From positions 1 through 38,848 of the forward strand of contig WAOD01000091.1 of the NCBI GenBank assembly GCA_015521465.1: a stretch of DNA of 38,848 nucleotides. Direction: 5' to 3'. Shown one piece after another: positions 17,469 to 25,971 of the stretch. The translations under genes and the position numbers were made by a program. Within the stretch, counting starts at the first letter, position 1; every line of letters begins with the position of its first letter. The notes under the pieces are model-generated. The model searched no databases. It had not been told where the DNA came from and saw only the letters and a list, made by a program, of their open reading frames with translations. Source of the stretch: DHVE2 group archaeon (lineage in GTDB: Archaea; Thermoplasmatota; Thermoplasmata; Thermoplasmatales; Aciduliprofundaceae).

Positions 17469-18118
17469 GGATTAAAAGCGGCATACCCGGACTTGATCCA
17501 CTCATGGAAGGGGGATTCGTTGACCCGTCCATAGTACTGGTAAATGGTCCTCCAGGAGCAGGAAAGAGCATATTTTCCCTGCAGTACCTCATGTACGGGG
17601 TCTCCCAGGGCGAAAGAGGATTGTACATAACAACCCTCAGCGAGAAGTTTGAATGGATGGCGCGGTTTATGAGCGATTTTGAATTTTTTAAAAGAGAGTA
17701 CTTTGAAGACAACATGCTAATTTACGAAGACATCTCAGATAAGATCAAAACCGAAAGCAGCACCTTAATAAGATCTCTGATGGACACAATAACTGAAACT
17801 ATGCCAAAACGCATAGTGATAGACCCAGTAAATCCTCTGAGAGAATATATGCCTAACTATCGGGAATTTCTTTTTGACTTAGTAGACATGCTGAAAAAAT
17901 GGGGGGCCACGGTGATAATGACTTCTGAGCAAGACTTCAAAACCGAGGAGGAAAGGTACATGGCAGATGGCATAATAGAATTGATGATGAAAACTGAGGG
18001 AGATGTTATAAGAAGATATATAAGAATAATAAAAATGAGGGGGACAAACCATAGCCTATCAGTGCATCCAATGTCAATAACCGAATCTGGCATCTCCGTG
18101 TTAAAGGCAAATTTCTAA
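17465..18118 (+). CDS. Single-domain KaiC/RAD55-like ATPase
   Basis: 217 residues. Opens with the KaiC-type RIKSGIPGLDPLMEGG, then Walker A GPPGAGKS (residues 28-35), GLYITTLSE, Walker B-type KRIVIDPVNPL, TVIMTSEQ and DGIIEL...IKMRG, all typical of KaiC/RAD55 RecA-like ATPases. Archaeal single-domain KaiC-like proteins are proposed signalling hubs that bind regulators. SD GAGGTGAG lies a few bases before the ATG, which overlaps the preceding stop. The stop overlaps that of purC on the opposite strand by 3 bases. With the winged-helix protein and the dead RecA-fold protein it forms module B. Confidence 0.85.
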   Translation: MRIKSGIPGLDPLMEGGFVDPSIVLVNGPPGAGKSIFSLQYLMYGVSQGERGLYITTLSEKFEWMARFMSDFEFFKREYFEDNMLIYEDISDKIKTESSTLIRSLMDTITETMPKRIVIDPVNPLREYMPNYREFLFDLVDMLKKWGATVIMTSEQDFKTEEERYMADGIIELMMKTEGDVIRRYIRIIKMRGTNHSLSVHPMSITESGISVLKANF

Positions 18119-18996
18119 ATACTTTGCCCGGTTATTTTCGTGTACATCTCCTCGTAAAGCTTTGCCACTTTTTCAATCATATCATCGGGAAGAGGCGGGA
18201 TATCCGGTTCATCTATACCCTTTTCCCTTGCATTTACAAGCTCTGAATAATAACCTATTTCACGATAATACTGCCTCACAAATTCTTTGCTAAGCTGCTT
18301 GATTTCTCCATTTTCATACGCCTTCTTGTCCCACCACCTATCCTCGTCCATTGTCCCGAATGTATCTACCACGTAAATCTCTCTATCTCTACCAAGAGCA
18401 AGTTCCTTTTTCCCATCAACGTGTATTAGCCCCCTTCTTTCTACCTCTTTTTGTATTATTTCATCCACCTTCATCACTATTTCTTTTATTTCTTCAATAT
18501 CCTCTCTGGTCAACCCCCCAATTTCCATAGCCTTTTCAAAATCAACTTTTCTATCATACTCCTCAAATTTGGTAGTTATCTCGAATAAAGGCTCCGGTAA
18601 TGGTTCCCCGTACTCTGGCTCTCTTGTGTAACCAAGGTCTTTATAATTCACCTTTCCCTTCTTTATACGGTCATAAAGGGAGCCGGCAAGATAATAACGC
18701 GTTATGAATTCAAGGGGAATTAGATACTCAGAATCATTTTTATCGGCTTTGTTAACAATTTTGAATTTCTTAACTATCATTGTTGTCCCATTGCATTCTT
18801 TGAAATGGTTCTTTATTCCATAATCCCCTATCTTGCTGAACCAGAAAGCTGCAGTTTTGCACAGTATCTCCCCCTTGCGTGGCACGGATGATGGAATTAT
18901 CTTGTCAAAAACAGATATATTATCCGTGAATTCAAATACTAACTCATTCCCAGCATCGTACACCTTTTTAACCTTCCCTTCCCGTATGAGTTCCAT
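18115..18996 (-). CDS. purC: SAICAR synthetase (PurC)
   Basis: 293 residues. Typical PurC features: MELIREGKVKKVYDAG at the N-terminus (nucleotide-binding lysines), FTDNISVFDK, EFITRYYLAGSLYDR, GLIHVDGKKELALG, IYVVDTFGTMDEDRWW and a C-terminal helix. Catalyses the ATP-dependent joining of CAIR with aspartate in purine synthesis. The ATG at 18996 is preferred to a TTG at 19017 because the family normally starts here and a TATA box lies 25 bases upstream, implying a leaderless transcript. No other purine genes are adjacent. Confidence 0.95.
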   Translation of the reverse strand: MELIREGKVKKVYDAGNELVFEFTDNISVFDKIIPSSVPRKGEILCKTAAFWFSKIGDYGIKNHFKECNGTTMIVKKFKIVNKADKNDSEYLIPLEFITRYYLAGSLYDRIKKGKVNYKDLGYTREPEYGEPLPEPLFEITTKFEEYDRKVDFEKAMEIGGLTREDIEEIKEIVMKVDEIIQKEVERRGLIHVDGKKELALGRDREIYVVDTFGTMDEDRWWDKKAYENGEIKQLSKEFVRQYYREIGYYSELVNAREKGIDEPDIPPLPDDMIEKVAKLYEEMYTKITGQSI

Positions 18997-19013
18997 GCTC
19001 GTGCATTGTAAAA

Positions 19014-19024
19014 ACAAATAAAAA
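19014..19024 (-). promoter_or_regulatory. TATA box of purC
   Basis: Minus-strand CTTTTTATTTG is centred about 24 bases before the purC ATG. It overlaps the stop codon of the small coiled-coil gene upstream, and its T-run could also end that transcript. Confidence 0.5.
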
Positions 19025-19025
19025 G

Positions 19026-19184
19026 TTAACTATTAGCCAACCCCTTCAAGTAGCTATACACCTGCTGTAGATAATTCTTCATTTCTTCTATCTCACGCTC
19101 CATATTTTCAATCTTCTCGTTCATATCCATTATCTTTTTCTCAAGCTCTCCAACCTTTTTTACCATATCCTCATCCGCAACCAT
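19026..19184 (-). CDS. 52-residue coiled-coil protein
   Basis: A short gene of 52 codons plus stop with a near-ideal SD (GGAGGTGATG, about 19189-19198) just before its ATG. The peptide begins MVADEDMVKKVGELEKKI and continues with Lys/Glu/Met heptads (EKIENMEREIEEMKNYLQ) before ending in YSYLKGLANS. This is a single amphipathic helix that should form a dimeric or higher coiled coil, comparable in size to small archaeal chromatin- or division-associated coiled-coil proteins, but no family is recognised. It starts 25 bases after the stop of the membrane protein gene upstream and may share its transcript. Confidence 0.75.
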   Translation of the reverse strand: MVADEDMVKKVGELEKKIMDMNEKIENMEREIEEMKNYLQQVYSYLKGLANS

Positions 19185-19209
19185 ATTTCATCACCTCCAT
19201 ACATATTTA

Positions 19210-19605
19210 CTACTTATCCCAACCAAGAGCAATTATGGAACCTATCAAAGAAATAACATTCACCGGAGCAAAAAGAGATGCTATTAAGCCAATAACCGCA
19301 CCAGTTCTTACCTTATCCCCACCTCTTTTTACAATCAAAGCAGAAATTAGTATAACGACTCCCCAGATTAAGAGCCAGACGTTAAACACTGGCAAAAAGC
19401 ACCAAGGCAATAAAATGTAAAATCCAGACGAAGATTGCATCATACAAAAAACTGAATAAGGAAACACAATCAATAGCTCGGCAACACCTCCCGCAATCAT
19501 GAGCGTAAACGCGGAATGTGGATATTTTCTAACCAGCAGCACACAGTCGGTATTGAAATCATTGTATATAATTTTAACACCATTATTGCAATCTCGCAAT
19601 TTCAC
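19210..19605 (-). CDS. Small membrane protein of unknown function
   Basis: 131 residues from a GTG at 19605, with hydrophobic segments at about residues 32-52, 60-90 and 100-126. An internal Met at residue 36 is an alternative start that would remove the polar N-terminus. Pattern: FTLMIAGGVAELLIVFPY, then a long Trp-rich stretch, then GAVIGLIASLFAPVN. No catalytic motif. Divergent from the HTH gene at 19678 and upstream of the small coiled-coil gene, with which it may form an operon. Confidence 0.6.
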   Translation of the reverse strand: MKLRDCNNGVKIIYNDFNTDCVLLVRKYPHSAFTLMIAGGVAELLIVFPYSVFCMMQSSSGFYILLPWCFLPVFNVWLLIWGVVILISALIVKRGGDKVRTGAVIGLIASLFAPVNVISLIGSIIALGWDK

Positions 19606-19643
19606 AATAATAATTTAGATGGAAAAAATACACAAGCTCAGAA

Positions 19644-19655
19644 AACTATAAATAG
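19644..19655 (+). promoter_or_regulatory. TATA box of the HTH regulator gene
   Basis: AACTATAAATAG is centred about 26 bases before the ATG at 19678, fitting a leaderless transcript. Confidence 0.6.
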
Positions 19656-19677
19656 TAGTATTAAGATGTAAAAGAGT

Positions 19678-20604
19678 ATGGAGAAAGAAGAACTCCTGTA
19701 CGCGATAAAGCGCATGCTCACCAAAGGAGGTTTTGATATAGGCGAGCCTATCAAAAGAAGCATGATTTTTGATTTTATAGCAAGAAAAGATAATATAATT
19801 TTAATAATCAAAGTTCTTCAAAACGCTGACTCTCTAAGGCAAGGGATTGCCAGAGAAATTAAAATATTGGGGCACGAATTCAAAGCTGCTCCCATCATAA
19901 TAGGTTTGCGTTCAGGTACCGGAAAACTGTTAGATGACGTGGTATATTCAAGATACGGGTTACCTGTTATTACCCCTGAGACCTTCAGGGAATTTGTAAT
20001 TGAAGGAATTTCACCTATGGTTTATGTTGCCCCAGGCGGATTCTACGTGAACATTGACGGAGAACTTCTAAAAGAAATTCGAGATAAAAGAGGCATCTCT
20101 CTAGGAGACATGGCCAGAATTGCCGGAGTCTCAAGAAAAACCATACAGCTTTACGAAGAGGGTATGAGCTCCACCGTCGACATTGCCCTGAAGTTAGAAG
20201 AGTATCTTAGAGAGGAGCTAATAAGACCAATTGACCTGTTCTCGTTTGCTGACCTGTCTGAAGATAGAATGCCTGACGAGAAGGTGATATTTGAAGACAT
20301 ATACAGGCACCTCACCAACATGGGCTACGATGTATTTTTGATGCGCAAGTGTCCCTTTGAAGCTATTAGCAGGGACAGCGTGGAAGTTATGCTAACTGGA
20401 TTTGAAAAAAATGAAAGAAAATTGAAGTACAAGGCACAGAACATACGCATATTTTCTGAGCTCCTTGACAGGAAAGGGTTTATCGTAGTATCCGAGACCA
20501 CTTATGAGGATTACAATGGCGTTGCAATAATCAAGAAGAAAGAAATAATGAGCTACAGCAAAGACGAGCTAAAGAAAGTTATTGAGGAGAGGAGCAGTAT
20601 ATGA
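19678..20604 (+). CDS. Archaeal HTH-type regulator with nuclease-like N-terminal domain
   Basis: 308 residues, the usual layout of the conserved archaeal putative HTH-type transcriptional regulatory protein family. The first 110 residues form an alpha/beta domain resembling restriction-endonuclease-like folds (DFIARKDNIILIIKVLQNAD). An XRE/Cro-type helix-turn-helix follows at about 130-165 (LLKEIRDKRGISLGDMARIA, VSRKTIQLYEEG), then a C-terminal alpha/beta domain (MGYDVFLMRKCPFEAIS). Binds DNA; targets are unknown. The stop overlaps the next start by 4 bases (ATGA), so it is coupled to the TraB-like gene. Confidence 0.8.
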   Translation: MEKEELLYAIKRMLTKGGFDIGEPIKRSMIFDFIARKDNIILIIKVLQNADSLRQGIAREIKILGHEFKAAPIIIGLRSGTGKLLDDVVYSRYGLPVITPETFREFVIEGISPMVYVAPGGFYVNIDGELLKEIRDKRGISLGDMARIAGVSRKTIQLYEEGMSSTVDIALKLEEYLREELIRPIDLFSFADLSEDRMPDEKVIFEDIYRHLTNMGYDVFLMRKCPFEAISRDSVEVMLTGFEKNERKLKYKAQNIRIFSELLDRKGFIVVSETTYEDYNGVAIIKKKEIMSYSKDELKKVIEERSSI

Positions 20605-21233
20605 GCATTACCAAAAAAATTAGCATTAATAACAGAGATTTGCTTTTCTTTGGCACCGTTAAAGGTCTGGTTAAAGAAAGGCAGGAATTAAGAACAACCT
20701 TTCAATCATATAGCCCAGAGGTTATCTTACTGGGAATATCCCCTGAAGAGTTAGATGGCCTTAAAAAGTATCTTCAAGAACCCTTTGAAATCGAGCCCGA
20801 CGATTATGGGGTCATTTACGCGCGAAAACTGGAAAAATTCGGGGAAGTTGGGCTTCCAGTGCCCACTTACTTAGAGGTTTTCTCCATTCTAAACTCTCAA
20901 AAAATCGAGGTATATCCCATAGACATGCCAGACGAGCAGTACTCGGAGCTTTTCGCAAAAAAAATAGACCTATTTAAGATTATGAGGTACGACATGCGCA
21001 AGAGAAAAATTTGGAAGATGAATTTTAAAGTGAGCACTCCTGAAGAGTTTGCAATTGAATGGGACAGGGAAGTGAACAAAATCAAAGAATTTAGAGAAAT
21101 AGAAATTGAACGGGAGAAATACATGGCAAATAAAATAAAAGACATGATAACTCAGGGAAAATATGCCAAAATAATGGTTGTACTGGAAATCGAGCGCATG
21201 AACGGTGTCATATCGCATCTCAATGGCCAATAG
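20601..21233 (+). CDS. Conserved archaeal protein, distant TraB/PrgY-like
   Basis: 210 residues. Pattern: LLFFGTVKGLVKERQELRT, EVILLGISPEELDGL, FGEVGLPVPTYLE, VYPIDMPDE, and a C-terminal REKYMANKIKDMITQGKYAK. The order 'GTxH-like start, VLLGISPEEL, ...R/E-x-YMAxKI...' recalls TraB/PrgY/GumN proteins, but the His of GTxH is replaced (GTVKG) and no catalytic set can be confirmed. Cytosolic. Coupled to the HTH regulator by a 4-base overlap, so probably functionally linked to it. The assignment is tentative. Confidence 0.6.
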   Translation: MSITKKISINNRDLLFFGTVKGLVKERQELRTTFQSYSPEVILLGISPEELDGLKKYLQEPFEIEPDDYGVIYARKLEKFGEVGLPVPTYLEVFSILNSQKIEVYPIDMPDEQYSELFAKKIDLFKIMRYDMRKRKIWKMNFKVSTPEEFAIEWDREVNKIKEFREIEIEREKYMANKIKDMITQGKYAKIMVVLEIERMNGVISHLNGQ

Positions 21234-21240
21234 AAAACAT

Positions 21241-21250
21241 TTTATTAAAT
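21241..21250 (+). promoter_or_regulatory. TATA box of the MTH1187-like gene
   Basis: TTTATTAAAT is centred 23 bases before the ATG at 21268, selecting this start over the in-frame ATG at 21205. Confidence 0.5.
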
Positions 21251-21267
21251 CCCGCAATTTTAGCAGT

Positions 21268-21561
21268 ATGATAATTGCCGAAATCACCATGACCCCATTG
21301 GGTAAAGGTGTGAGCGTGTCCCCTTACGTGAAAGCTGCACTGCAGAAAATTAAAGAATCTGGGCTAAATTACAGGTTAACTCCAATGAGCACAGTTGTGG
21401 AGGCAAGAACTTTAGACGATATATTTTCAGCGGTGAAAAAAGCAGAAGAAGCCATGCTGGGACTTGGAGCAGAGAGGGTGGTGATAGATATAAAAATTGA
21501 CCACCGGCTCGATAAAGATGCCACAATGGACTCAAAAATAAGAGCAGTGGAAAGGATATAG
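21268..21561 (+). CDS. MTH1187/DUF77 family thiamine-binding-like protein
   Basis: 97 residues, the usual size of the family. Begins MIIAEITMTPLGKGVSVSPY and contains YRLTPMSTVVEARTLDDIF, the ferredoxin-like fold core of MTH1187/YkoF-type proteins. Some members bind thiamine or a pyrimidine moiety, and the fold forms tetramers. Cytosolic. No thiamine genes lie next to it, so the ligand is uncertain. A methyltransferase gene starts 11 bases after the stop. Confidence 0.85.
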   Translation: MIIAEITMTPLGKGVSVSPYVKAALQKIKESGLNYRLTPMSTVVEARTLDDIFSAVKKAEEAMLGLGAERVVIDIKIDHRLDKDATMDSKIRAVERI

Positions 21562-21572
21562 AGTGGATTAAC

Positions 21573-22208
21573 ATGCCATTTAATCCACATGAATATGACA
21601 CGTGGTACGACAGGCATTCCTCAATTTTCAAGGCTGAATTAGAAGCCATTAAAAGAGTAGCAAGAGATTGTCCAGAACAAACCTTGGAGGTGGGAGCTGG
21701 AACAGGAAGATTTGCAGAAAAAATGGATGTGGACTGGTGCCTGGACCCGGATGAAAAAATGCTTGAACTTGCACGTGGGAGATGCAAACACACAGTAAAA
21801 GGGTACGCCGAGAGATTACCTTTTGAAACAGGCAGCATGGGTACTGTGTTTTTCATAACCTCGTTATCCTTTATTGATAAACCACACCTTGCAATTTTGG
21901 AAGCACACAGGGTCTTAAGAAATGATGGGTGCCTGATTATTGGGTTCATCCCCAAACAAAGCTATATTGGAAGAAAATACGAAAAATACGGGAAAGAAGG
22001 AGACAGGCGTTTCTCAAAGGCGCATTTTTTCACATATGAAGAAGTGTTATCCCTGCTCGAACCATATTTCTCGATAGATACCGTGTATTCTACTTTATTT
22101 GAAGAAAAACTTCTGAAAAATGTTTTCTCGGGATATCATGAAGACGCAAGTTTTGTAGCAATTAGATTCGTTAAAAAGGTTTTTATTGACAATCCACATG
22201 GCACATAA
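21573..22208 (+). CDS. Class I SAM-dependent methyltransferase
   Basis: 211 residues. Motif I LEVGAGTGRF binds SAM; the acidic motif DPDEKMLELARG, motif IV-like MGTVFFITSLSFIDKP and the VLRNDGCLIIGF strand follow, as in UbiE/Methyltransf_11 proteins. The N-terminal HEYDTWYDRHSSIF helix is typical of this group. The small-molecule or protein substrate cannot be told. Lies close behind the MTH1187-like gene (11-base gap) and probably shares its transcript. Confidence 0.85.
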   Translation: MPFNPHEYDTWYDRHSSIFKAELEAIKRVARDCPEQTLEVGAGTGRFAEKMDVDWCLDPDEKMLELARGRCKHTVKGYAERLPFETGSMGTVFFITSLSFIDKPHLAILEAHRVLRNDGCLIIGFIPKQSYIGRKYEKYGKEGDRRFSKAHFFTYEEVLSLLEPYFSIDTVYSTLFEEKLLKNVFSGYHEDASFVAIRFVKKVFIDNPHGT

Positions 22209-22220
22209 AGGGTGATGTGC

Positions 22221-22526
22221 ATGCTCACTGAGAGAATATACAACGAGCTAAATTTGTTATCAAGGCACGTAAAAGTCCTGCAAATTGTGAAAGAATACCA
22301 GCCAATAGGAATAGTGAGAATATCAAACATGCTGGAAATAGGTGAGCACGAAGTACGGCACTCTCTTGGAATTCTGGAAGAGGCAGGTCTTGTAAAACCA
22401 ACACCCAACGGGGCTGTTATCAAGGGTAACATTAAAGAGGAACTTATACGCTCTGCAGAGGTACTTGATGACCTGTCAAACACTGCAAAGGTGCTTAAAA
22501 AAGAGATTTTGAGGATGGTTATATAA
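22221..22526 (+). CDS. Winged-helix transcriptional regulator
   Basis: 101 residues from the ATG at 22221, chosen because GGGTGAT (22210-22216) is a well-placed SD; the in-frame GTG at 22212 and ATG at 22215 lie inside that SD. The N-terminal half is a winged helix (LSRHVKVLQIVKEYQPIGIV, HEVRHSLGILEEAGLVKP) and a helical C-terminal tail may dimerise. It overlaps the Trm5 start by one base (TAATG), a conserved-looking pairing whose meaning is unclear. Confidence 0.75.
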   Translation: MLTERIYNELNLLSRHVKVLQIVKEYQPIGIVRISNMLEIGEHEVRHSLGILEEAGLVKPTPNGAVIKGNIKEELIRSAEVLDDLSNTAKVLKKEILRMVI

Positions 22527-23245
22527 TGCCCTCGTTTGATATCGTAGGAGATGTTGCGATTATCAAATATAGAGATGATTTAGATGTGGAGGAACTCGCA
22601 GATTATATACTCAAAAAGCACAAAAATGTGAAAAACGTGGCCGTAGACTACGGAGTGATAGGTGAGACAAGGGTTAGAAATGTAAAGCTAATACGTGGAA
22701 ATACCACTGAAACTATTTATAAAGAATTTGGAGTTCGTATCAAGGTAGACGTGGCCAAGGTGTATTTTTCACCACGGCTGGCCACCGAGCGGTGGAGAGT
22801 TGCAAAAGATGTGGAAGATGGAGAGGTCATATACGACATGTTCTGTGGAGTGGGACCCTTCACCCTGCTAATTGCAAAGCACAAGAATGTTGAAATTTAC
22901 GCCAGTGACATAAATCCCCACGCTATAGAGTTCTTAAAAGAGAATATACGCCTCAACAAGCTATCCAGGATAACACCCATACTGGGAGACGCGGCAATTG
23001 TATGGAAAAGCCTTCCAAAAGTTGACAGGGTAATAATGAATCTACCTCATTCCTCATACATGTTCATAGACTACGCTTTGAATATCCTGAAGAAGGGAGG
23101 AACAATCAATTACTACGAAATATTACCCAAGGATTTCAACCTGTACCAAAGATTTGAAAGAAAAGACCTAAAAATAATAAACATCAGACGCGTGCATGAG
23201 TACTCCCCCGCAAAGACGCTTTTTTCGTTAACTCTGAAAACCTGA
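22526..23245 (+). CDS. trm5: tRNA (guanine37-N1)-methyltransferase, Trm5-type
   Basis: 239 residues. Contains FSPRLATERWRVAK, motif I DMFCGVGPFTLL, ASDINPHAIEFLKENI and NLPHSSYMF, the Trm5 set (NLP in the active site). Transfers methyl from SAM to N1 of G37 beside the anticodon, needed for reading-frame maintenance and for wyosine formation in archaea. Short for the family: the N-terminal D1 domain is missing or reduced, so this resembles a compact archaeal Trm5; a Taw2-type function is less likely. Converges with FttA with one base between the stops. Confidence 0.85.
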   Translation: MPSFDIVGDVAIIKYRDDLDVEELADYILKKHKNVKNVAVDYGVIGETRVRNVKLIRGNTTETIYKEFGVRIKVDVAKVYFSPRLATERWRVAKDVEDGEVIYDMFCGVGPFTLLIAKHKNVEIYASDINPHAIEFLKENIRLNKLSRITPILGDAAIVWKSLPKVDRVIMNLPHSSYMFIDYALNILKKGGTINYYEILPKDFNLYQRFERKDLKIINIRRVHEYSPAKTLFSLTLKT

Positions 23246-23246
23246 G

Positions 23247-25190
23247 TCACTTTATTCTCAATGCGTCTAAATTTTTCAGTGACACGGTCTCCATACCGTA
23301 TCTCTTATGGAGCCCTATCGCAAGGTCTATGCACTTACTCTCCTCTCCGTGGCAGGTTATTATGCGCTCCGGCTTGGGGTTCATAGAACCTATAAACTGA
23401 ATTAGCTGTCTCCGGTCTGAGTGCCCAGAAAATCCATCAATGGTTTCAACGTCCATCTCCACCTTTATTTTTATCGGATGCCCGTGTTCGCTCATGGTAA
23501 CTTCTTTCAAGCCGTTCTGAATCCTCCGGCCCAAAGTGCGCTCTGCCTGATAGCCCACAAAGACGAGGGTATTTCTTGAGTCATCAGCCCATTGCTTAAA
23601 GTATTCAAGAACCGGCCCCCCATTCATCATACCCGAAGTAGAGAGAACGATTAACGGCTCAGACGAGTTTATCACGCTTTCCCTGCGCTCAGCCGCCTCA
23701 ACTCTGTGGAAAACTTTTGATAAAAATGGATTTTCATTTTTCTGGAATATGAGCTCTCTGAGATCCTTGTTCAAGTACTCCGGATACGCAGCATGTATGG
23801 TGGTGGCTTCCCATATCATTCCATCCAGATATATCGGAGTCTCGGGCAGTTCCCCGTTTCTCATAAAGCTTTCCAGTACCAGCATTACCTCCTGGCTTCT
23901 TCCAACAGCAAACACAGGAATTAAAACCTTGCCGCCACGCTCTATGGTACGAAGCACCACATCTTTGAGCCTCTCGGCTGCCTCCCTGCGCGGGGGCTGG
24001 AAATCTTCCCGACCGCCATAAGTGCTCTCCATTATTACAGTCTCAACTCTCGGAAAACGATTATGTGCAGGATTGAATAGCCAAGAGCGTTCGTACTTTA
24101 TATCCCCTGTAATAACGACGTTGTAGAATCCCTCACCTATGTGAAAATGAGATACTGCTGAGCCGAGTATATGCCCGGCGTTGTGGAATGTCAATCTCAC
24201 ATCAGGAGATATATCAGTGGTTTCACCATATTTCAGGGTTATAGTATGCTTAATCATTTCCTTTATGTGCTTTGACTCAAAAGGCACTTTTCTACCCTCA
24301 GATTGAGCAACCTTCAGGTAATCTATAAGAAGCATCACTGCAAGGTCCCGAGTAGGCTGTGTCATGAAAACTGGACCGGAATAGTTATGCTTGAACAGCA
24401 TTGGAACAAGCCCGACATGATCAAGATGTGCGTGAGTAACGACCACAGCATCTATGTACTTTAAGGGATTTTGAGGGGTCGAATTATCCCACACTTCCGG
24501 CATATACAGGTAAGGAGTACCGCTCCAAGGCTCGGATTCATCTCCAGCTGAGACATTCAATCCGCAATCCACCAAAATTCTGCTTGTTCTGGTCATGAGC
24601 AATGTGCTGCTTCTACCAACCTCTCGGTAACCTCCTAAGGCAACGACCCTAACCCACTGCTCACCGCTAAGTGGCGGTCTGTTGAGCCGCTTGCCGATAT
24701 CACGAAGTATTTTTCTACGTTCTTCCCTCACGATCTTAAGATACTCCCTCATCTCTTTAACAATTCGGGATTCAAGAGGTGGTGCACGAACAACCTTTGG
24801 TGCCCATCTGACTCTCTTTTTTATTTCGTTGAGCAACTCGCCTTCTTTGCCTATGACCGCACCCGGCGAATCCGCCACAATGGTAACTTCCCCCGTCTCA
24901 GGGGTGAAATATATATCCTTTATACCTGCTTCCTTCGGGACTATATTTTTAATTTCTTCCGTGGCCTCTTTTTCGTCCATGAGCATCTTCGGGTCAGGTC
25001 TGATAGATATCCTTCGCCTGACGCTCTGGGCAATCTTTTTAACCACATCAGGATGCTCTGCAAAAAACTCCATGTCCATCGTGTAAACAACCACCAGAGG
25101 ACCTTCAAGGTCAATGTTGGTTATCTCTGCCTGTGGTGCAAGCTCATTCAGGAGCTCACTTGTCTTCGTCAATATATCCTGCCACTCCAT
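23247..25190 (-). CDS. fttA: Archaeal CPSF1/FttA: KH-domain beta-CASP nuclease, transcription termination factor
   Basis: 647 residues, as in the family. Two N-terminal KH-like domains (GxxG-type AVIGKEGE at about 111-118) are followed by a metallo-beta-lactamase core: VVVTHAHLDHVG with His253, His255, Asp257 and His258, then HNAGHILGSA, TGDIKYE, and the beta-CASP part with ESTYGG, LIPVFAVGRSQE, LSTSGMMNGG and FSGHSDRRQL. FttA cleaves nascent RNA and terminates transcription by archaeal RNA polymerase. It begins 4 bases after the psmB stop, so the two are co-transcribed, linking protein turnover and termination in one operon. Confidence 0.95.
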   Translation of the reverse strand: MEWQDILTKTSELLNELAPQAEITNIDLEGPLVVVYTMDMEFFAEHPDVVKKIAQSVRRRISIRPDPKMLMDEKEATEEIKNIVPKEAGIKDIYFTPETGEVTIVADSPGAVIGKEGELLNEIKKRVRWAPKVVRAPPLESRIVKEMREYLKIVREERRKILRDIGKRLNRPPLSGEQWVRVVALGGYREVGRSSTLLMTRTSRILVDCGLNVSAGDESEPWSGTPYLYMPEVWDNSTPQNPLKYIDAVVVTHAHLDHVGLVPMLFKHNYSGPVFMTQPTRDLAVMLLIDYLKVAQSEGRKVPFESKHIKEMIKHTITLKYGETTDISPDVRLTFHNAGHILGSAVSHFHIGEGFYNVVITGDIKYERSWLFNPAHNRFPRVETVIMESTYGGREDFQPPRREAAERLKDVVLRTIERGGKVLIPVFAVGRSQEVMLVLESFMRNGELPETPIYLDGMIWEATTIHAAYPEYLNKDLRELIFQKNENPFLSKVFHRVEAAERRESVINSSEPLIVLSTSGMMNGGPVLEYFKQWADDSRNTLVFVGYQAERTLGRRIQNGLKEVTMSEHGHPIKIKVEMDVETIDGFSGHSDRRQLIQFIGSMNPKPERIITCHGEESKCIDLAIGLHKRYGMETVSLKNLDALRIK

Positions 25191-25194
25191 AAAA

Positions 25195-25827
25195 TCACTT
25201 CAGCTTGAGTTTTTTCATTCTGCTTTCCACTTCTTCAGTAGAGAGCTCTTCAAACCCCTTCTCCTTGGTAATAGTAGCAACAGATATGCCATCTCCGCTT
25301 GCTGCATCTCTCCTTATAGCTGCGTTAATACCACGAATTGCAAGGTCAATACCCTCGCTCAAGCTAATGTCATCAGACCACCTATCTTCCAAAACACCAT
25401 AAACAAACAGTGAGCCAGAGCCCACACTGGCGTACTTGTCCTCAATGGCCCCACCTGCCGCATCTATAGAAAACACGTGATATCCCCTACTATCGTATCC
25501 ACCAATAATTAACCCAACATAGTACGGGAAGAATTTTCTCTCGTTTAATATATTTGACAATAATGTTGCAGCTGCGTTAACGGGCATCAGCGTATCTCTT
25601 CTTAGGCGATACAGAGATATTTCAGCCCGCATATAGCGTACTAGTACCTGCAAATCACCCACAAGCCCAGCAGTGGTCATACCCAGATTAGTGTCCAGCT
25701 TGTATAGTTTCTGTGCTACCTTGTGAGCTATAAACGTCTCCATACTGGCCCTGTGCTCAGTAGCCAGTACCACGCCATCTTTAGTCACAATACCTACCGT
25801 AGTTGTCCCGGTTTTAACGTTCTCCAT
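25195..25827 (-). CDS. psmB: Proteasome beta subunit
   Basis: 210 residues. The propeptide is only seven residues (MENVKTG), and self-cleavage at Gly7/Thr8 exposes the catalytic Thr1 of TTTVGI. Mature Lys33 is present, and position 17 is Glu (ATEHRAS), as I recall for Thermoplasma, rather than the usual Asp. [19 protein letters not shown] and [10 protein letters not shown] follow. Forms the inner rings of the 20S proteasome. The ATG at 25827 is chosen because GAGGGTG is its SD; the GTG at 25836 lies in the SD. A TATA box lies near 25880. Confidence 0.97.
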   Translation of the reverse strand: MENVKTGTTTVGIVTKDGVVLATEHRASMETFIAHKVAQKLYKLDTNLGMTTAGLVGDLQVLVRYMRAEISLYRLRRDTLMPVNAAATLLSNILNERKFFPYYVGLIIGGYDSRGYHVFSIDAAGGAIEDKYASVGSGSLFVYGVLEDRWSDDISLSEGIDLAIRGINAAIRRDAASGDGISVATITKEKGFEELSTEEVESRMKKLKLK

Positions 25828-25874
25828 CTTTAACACCCTCTTAAAATCGTAGGATGAGGAGTAATTCCATTTAG

Positions 25875-25884
25875 CTATTTAAAT
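25875..25884 (-). promoter_or_regulatory. TATA box of the psmB-fttA operon
   Basis: Minus-strand ATTTAAATAG would start transcription near 25855, giving a leader of about 27 bases with the psmB SD. Confidence 0.6.
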
Positions 25885-25971
25885 CTTTTTCAAAAATTCA
25901 GAAGTGTCCAAAAAGGCAGATTGAAACCAGAGAAACACAAAAATTAAAGCAAATGGTACAATTGGGCAACC

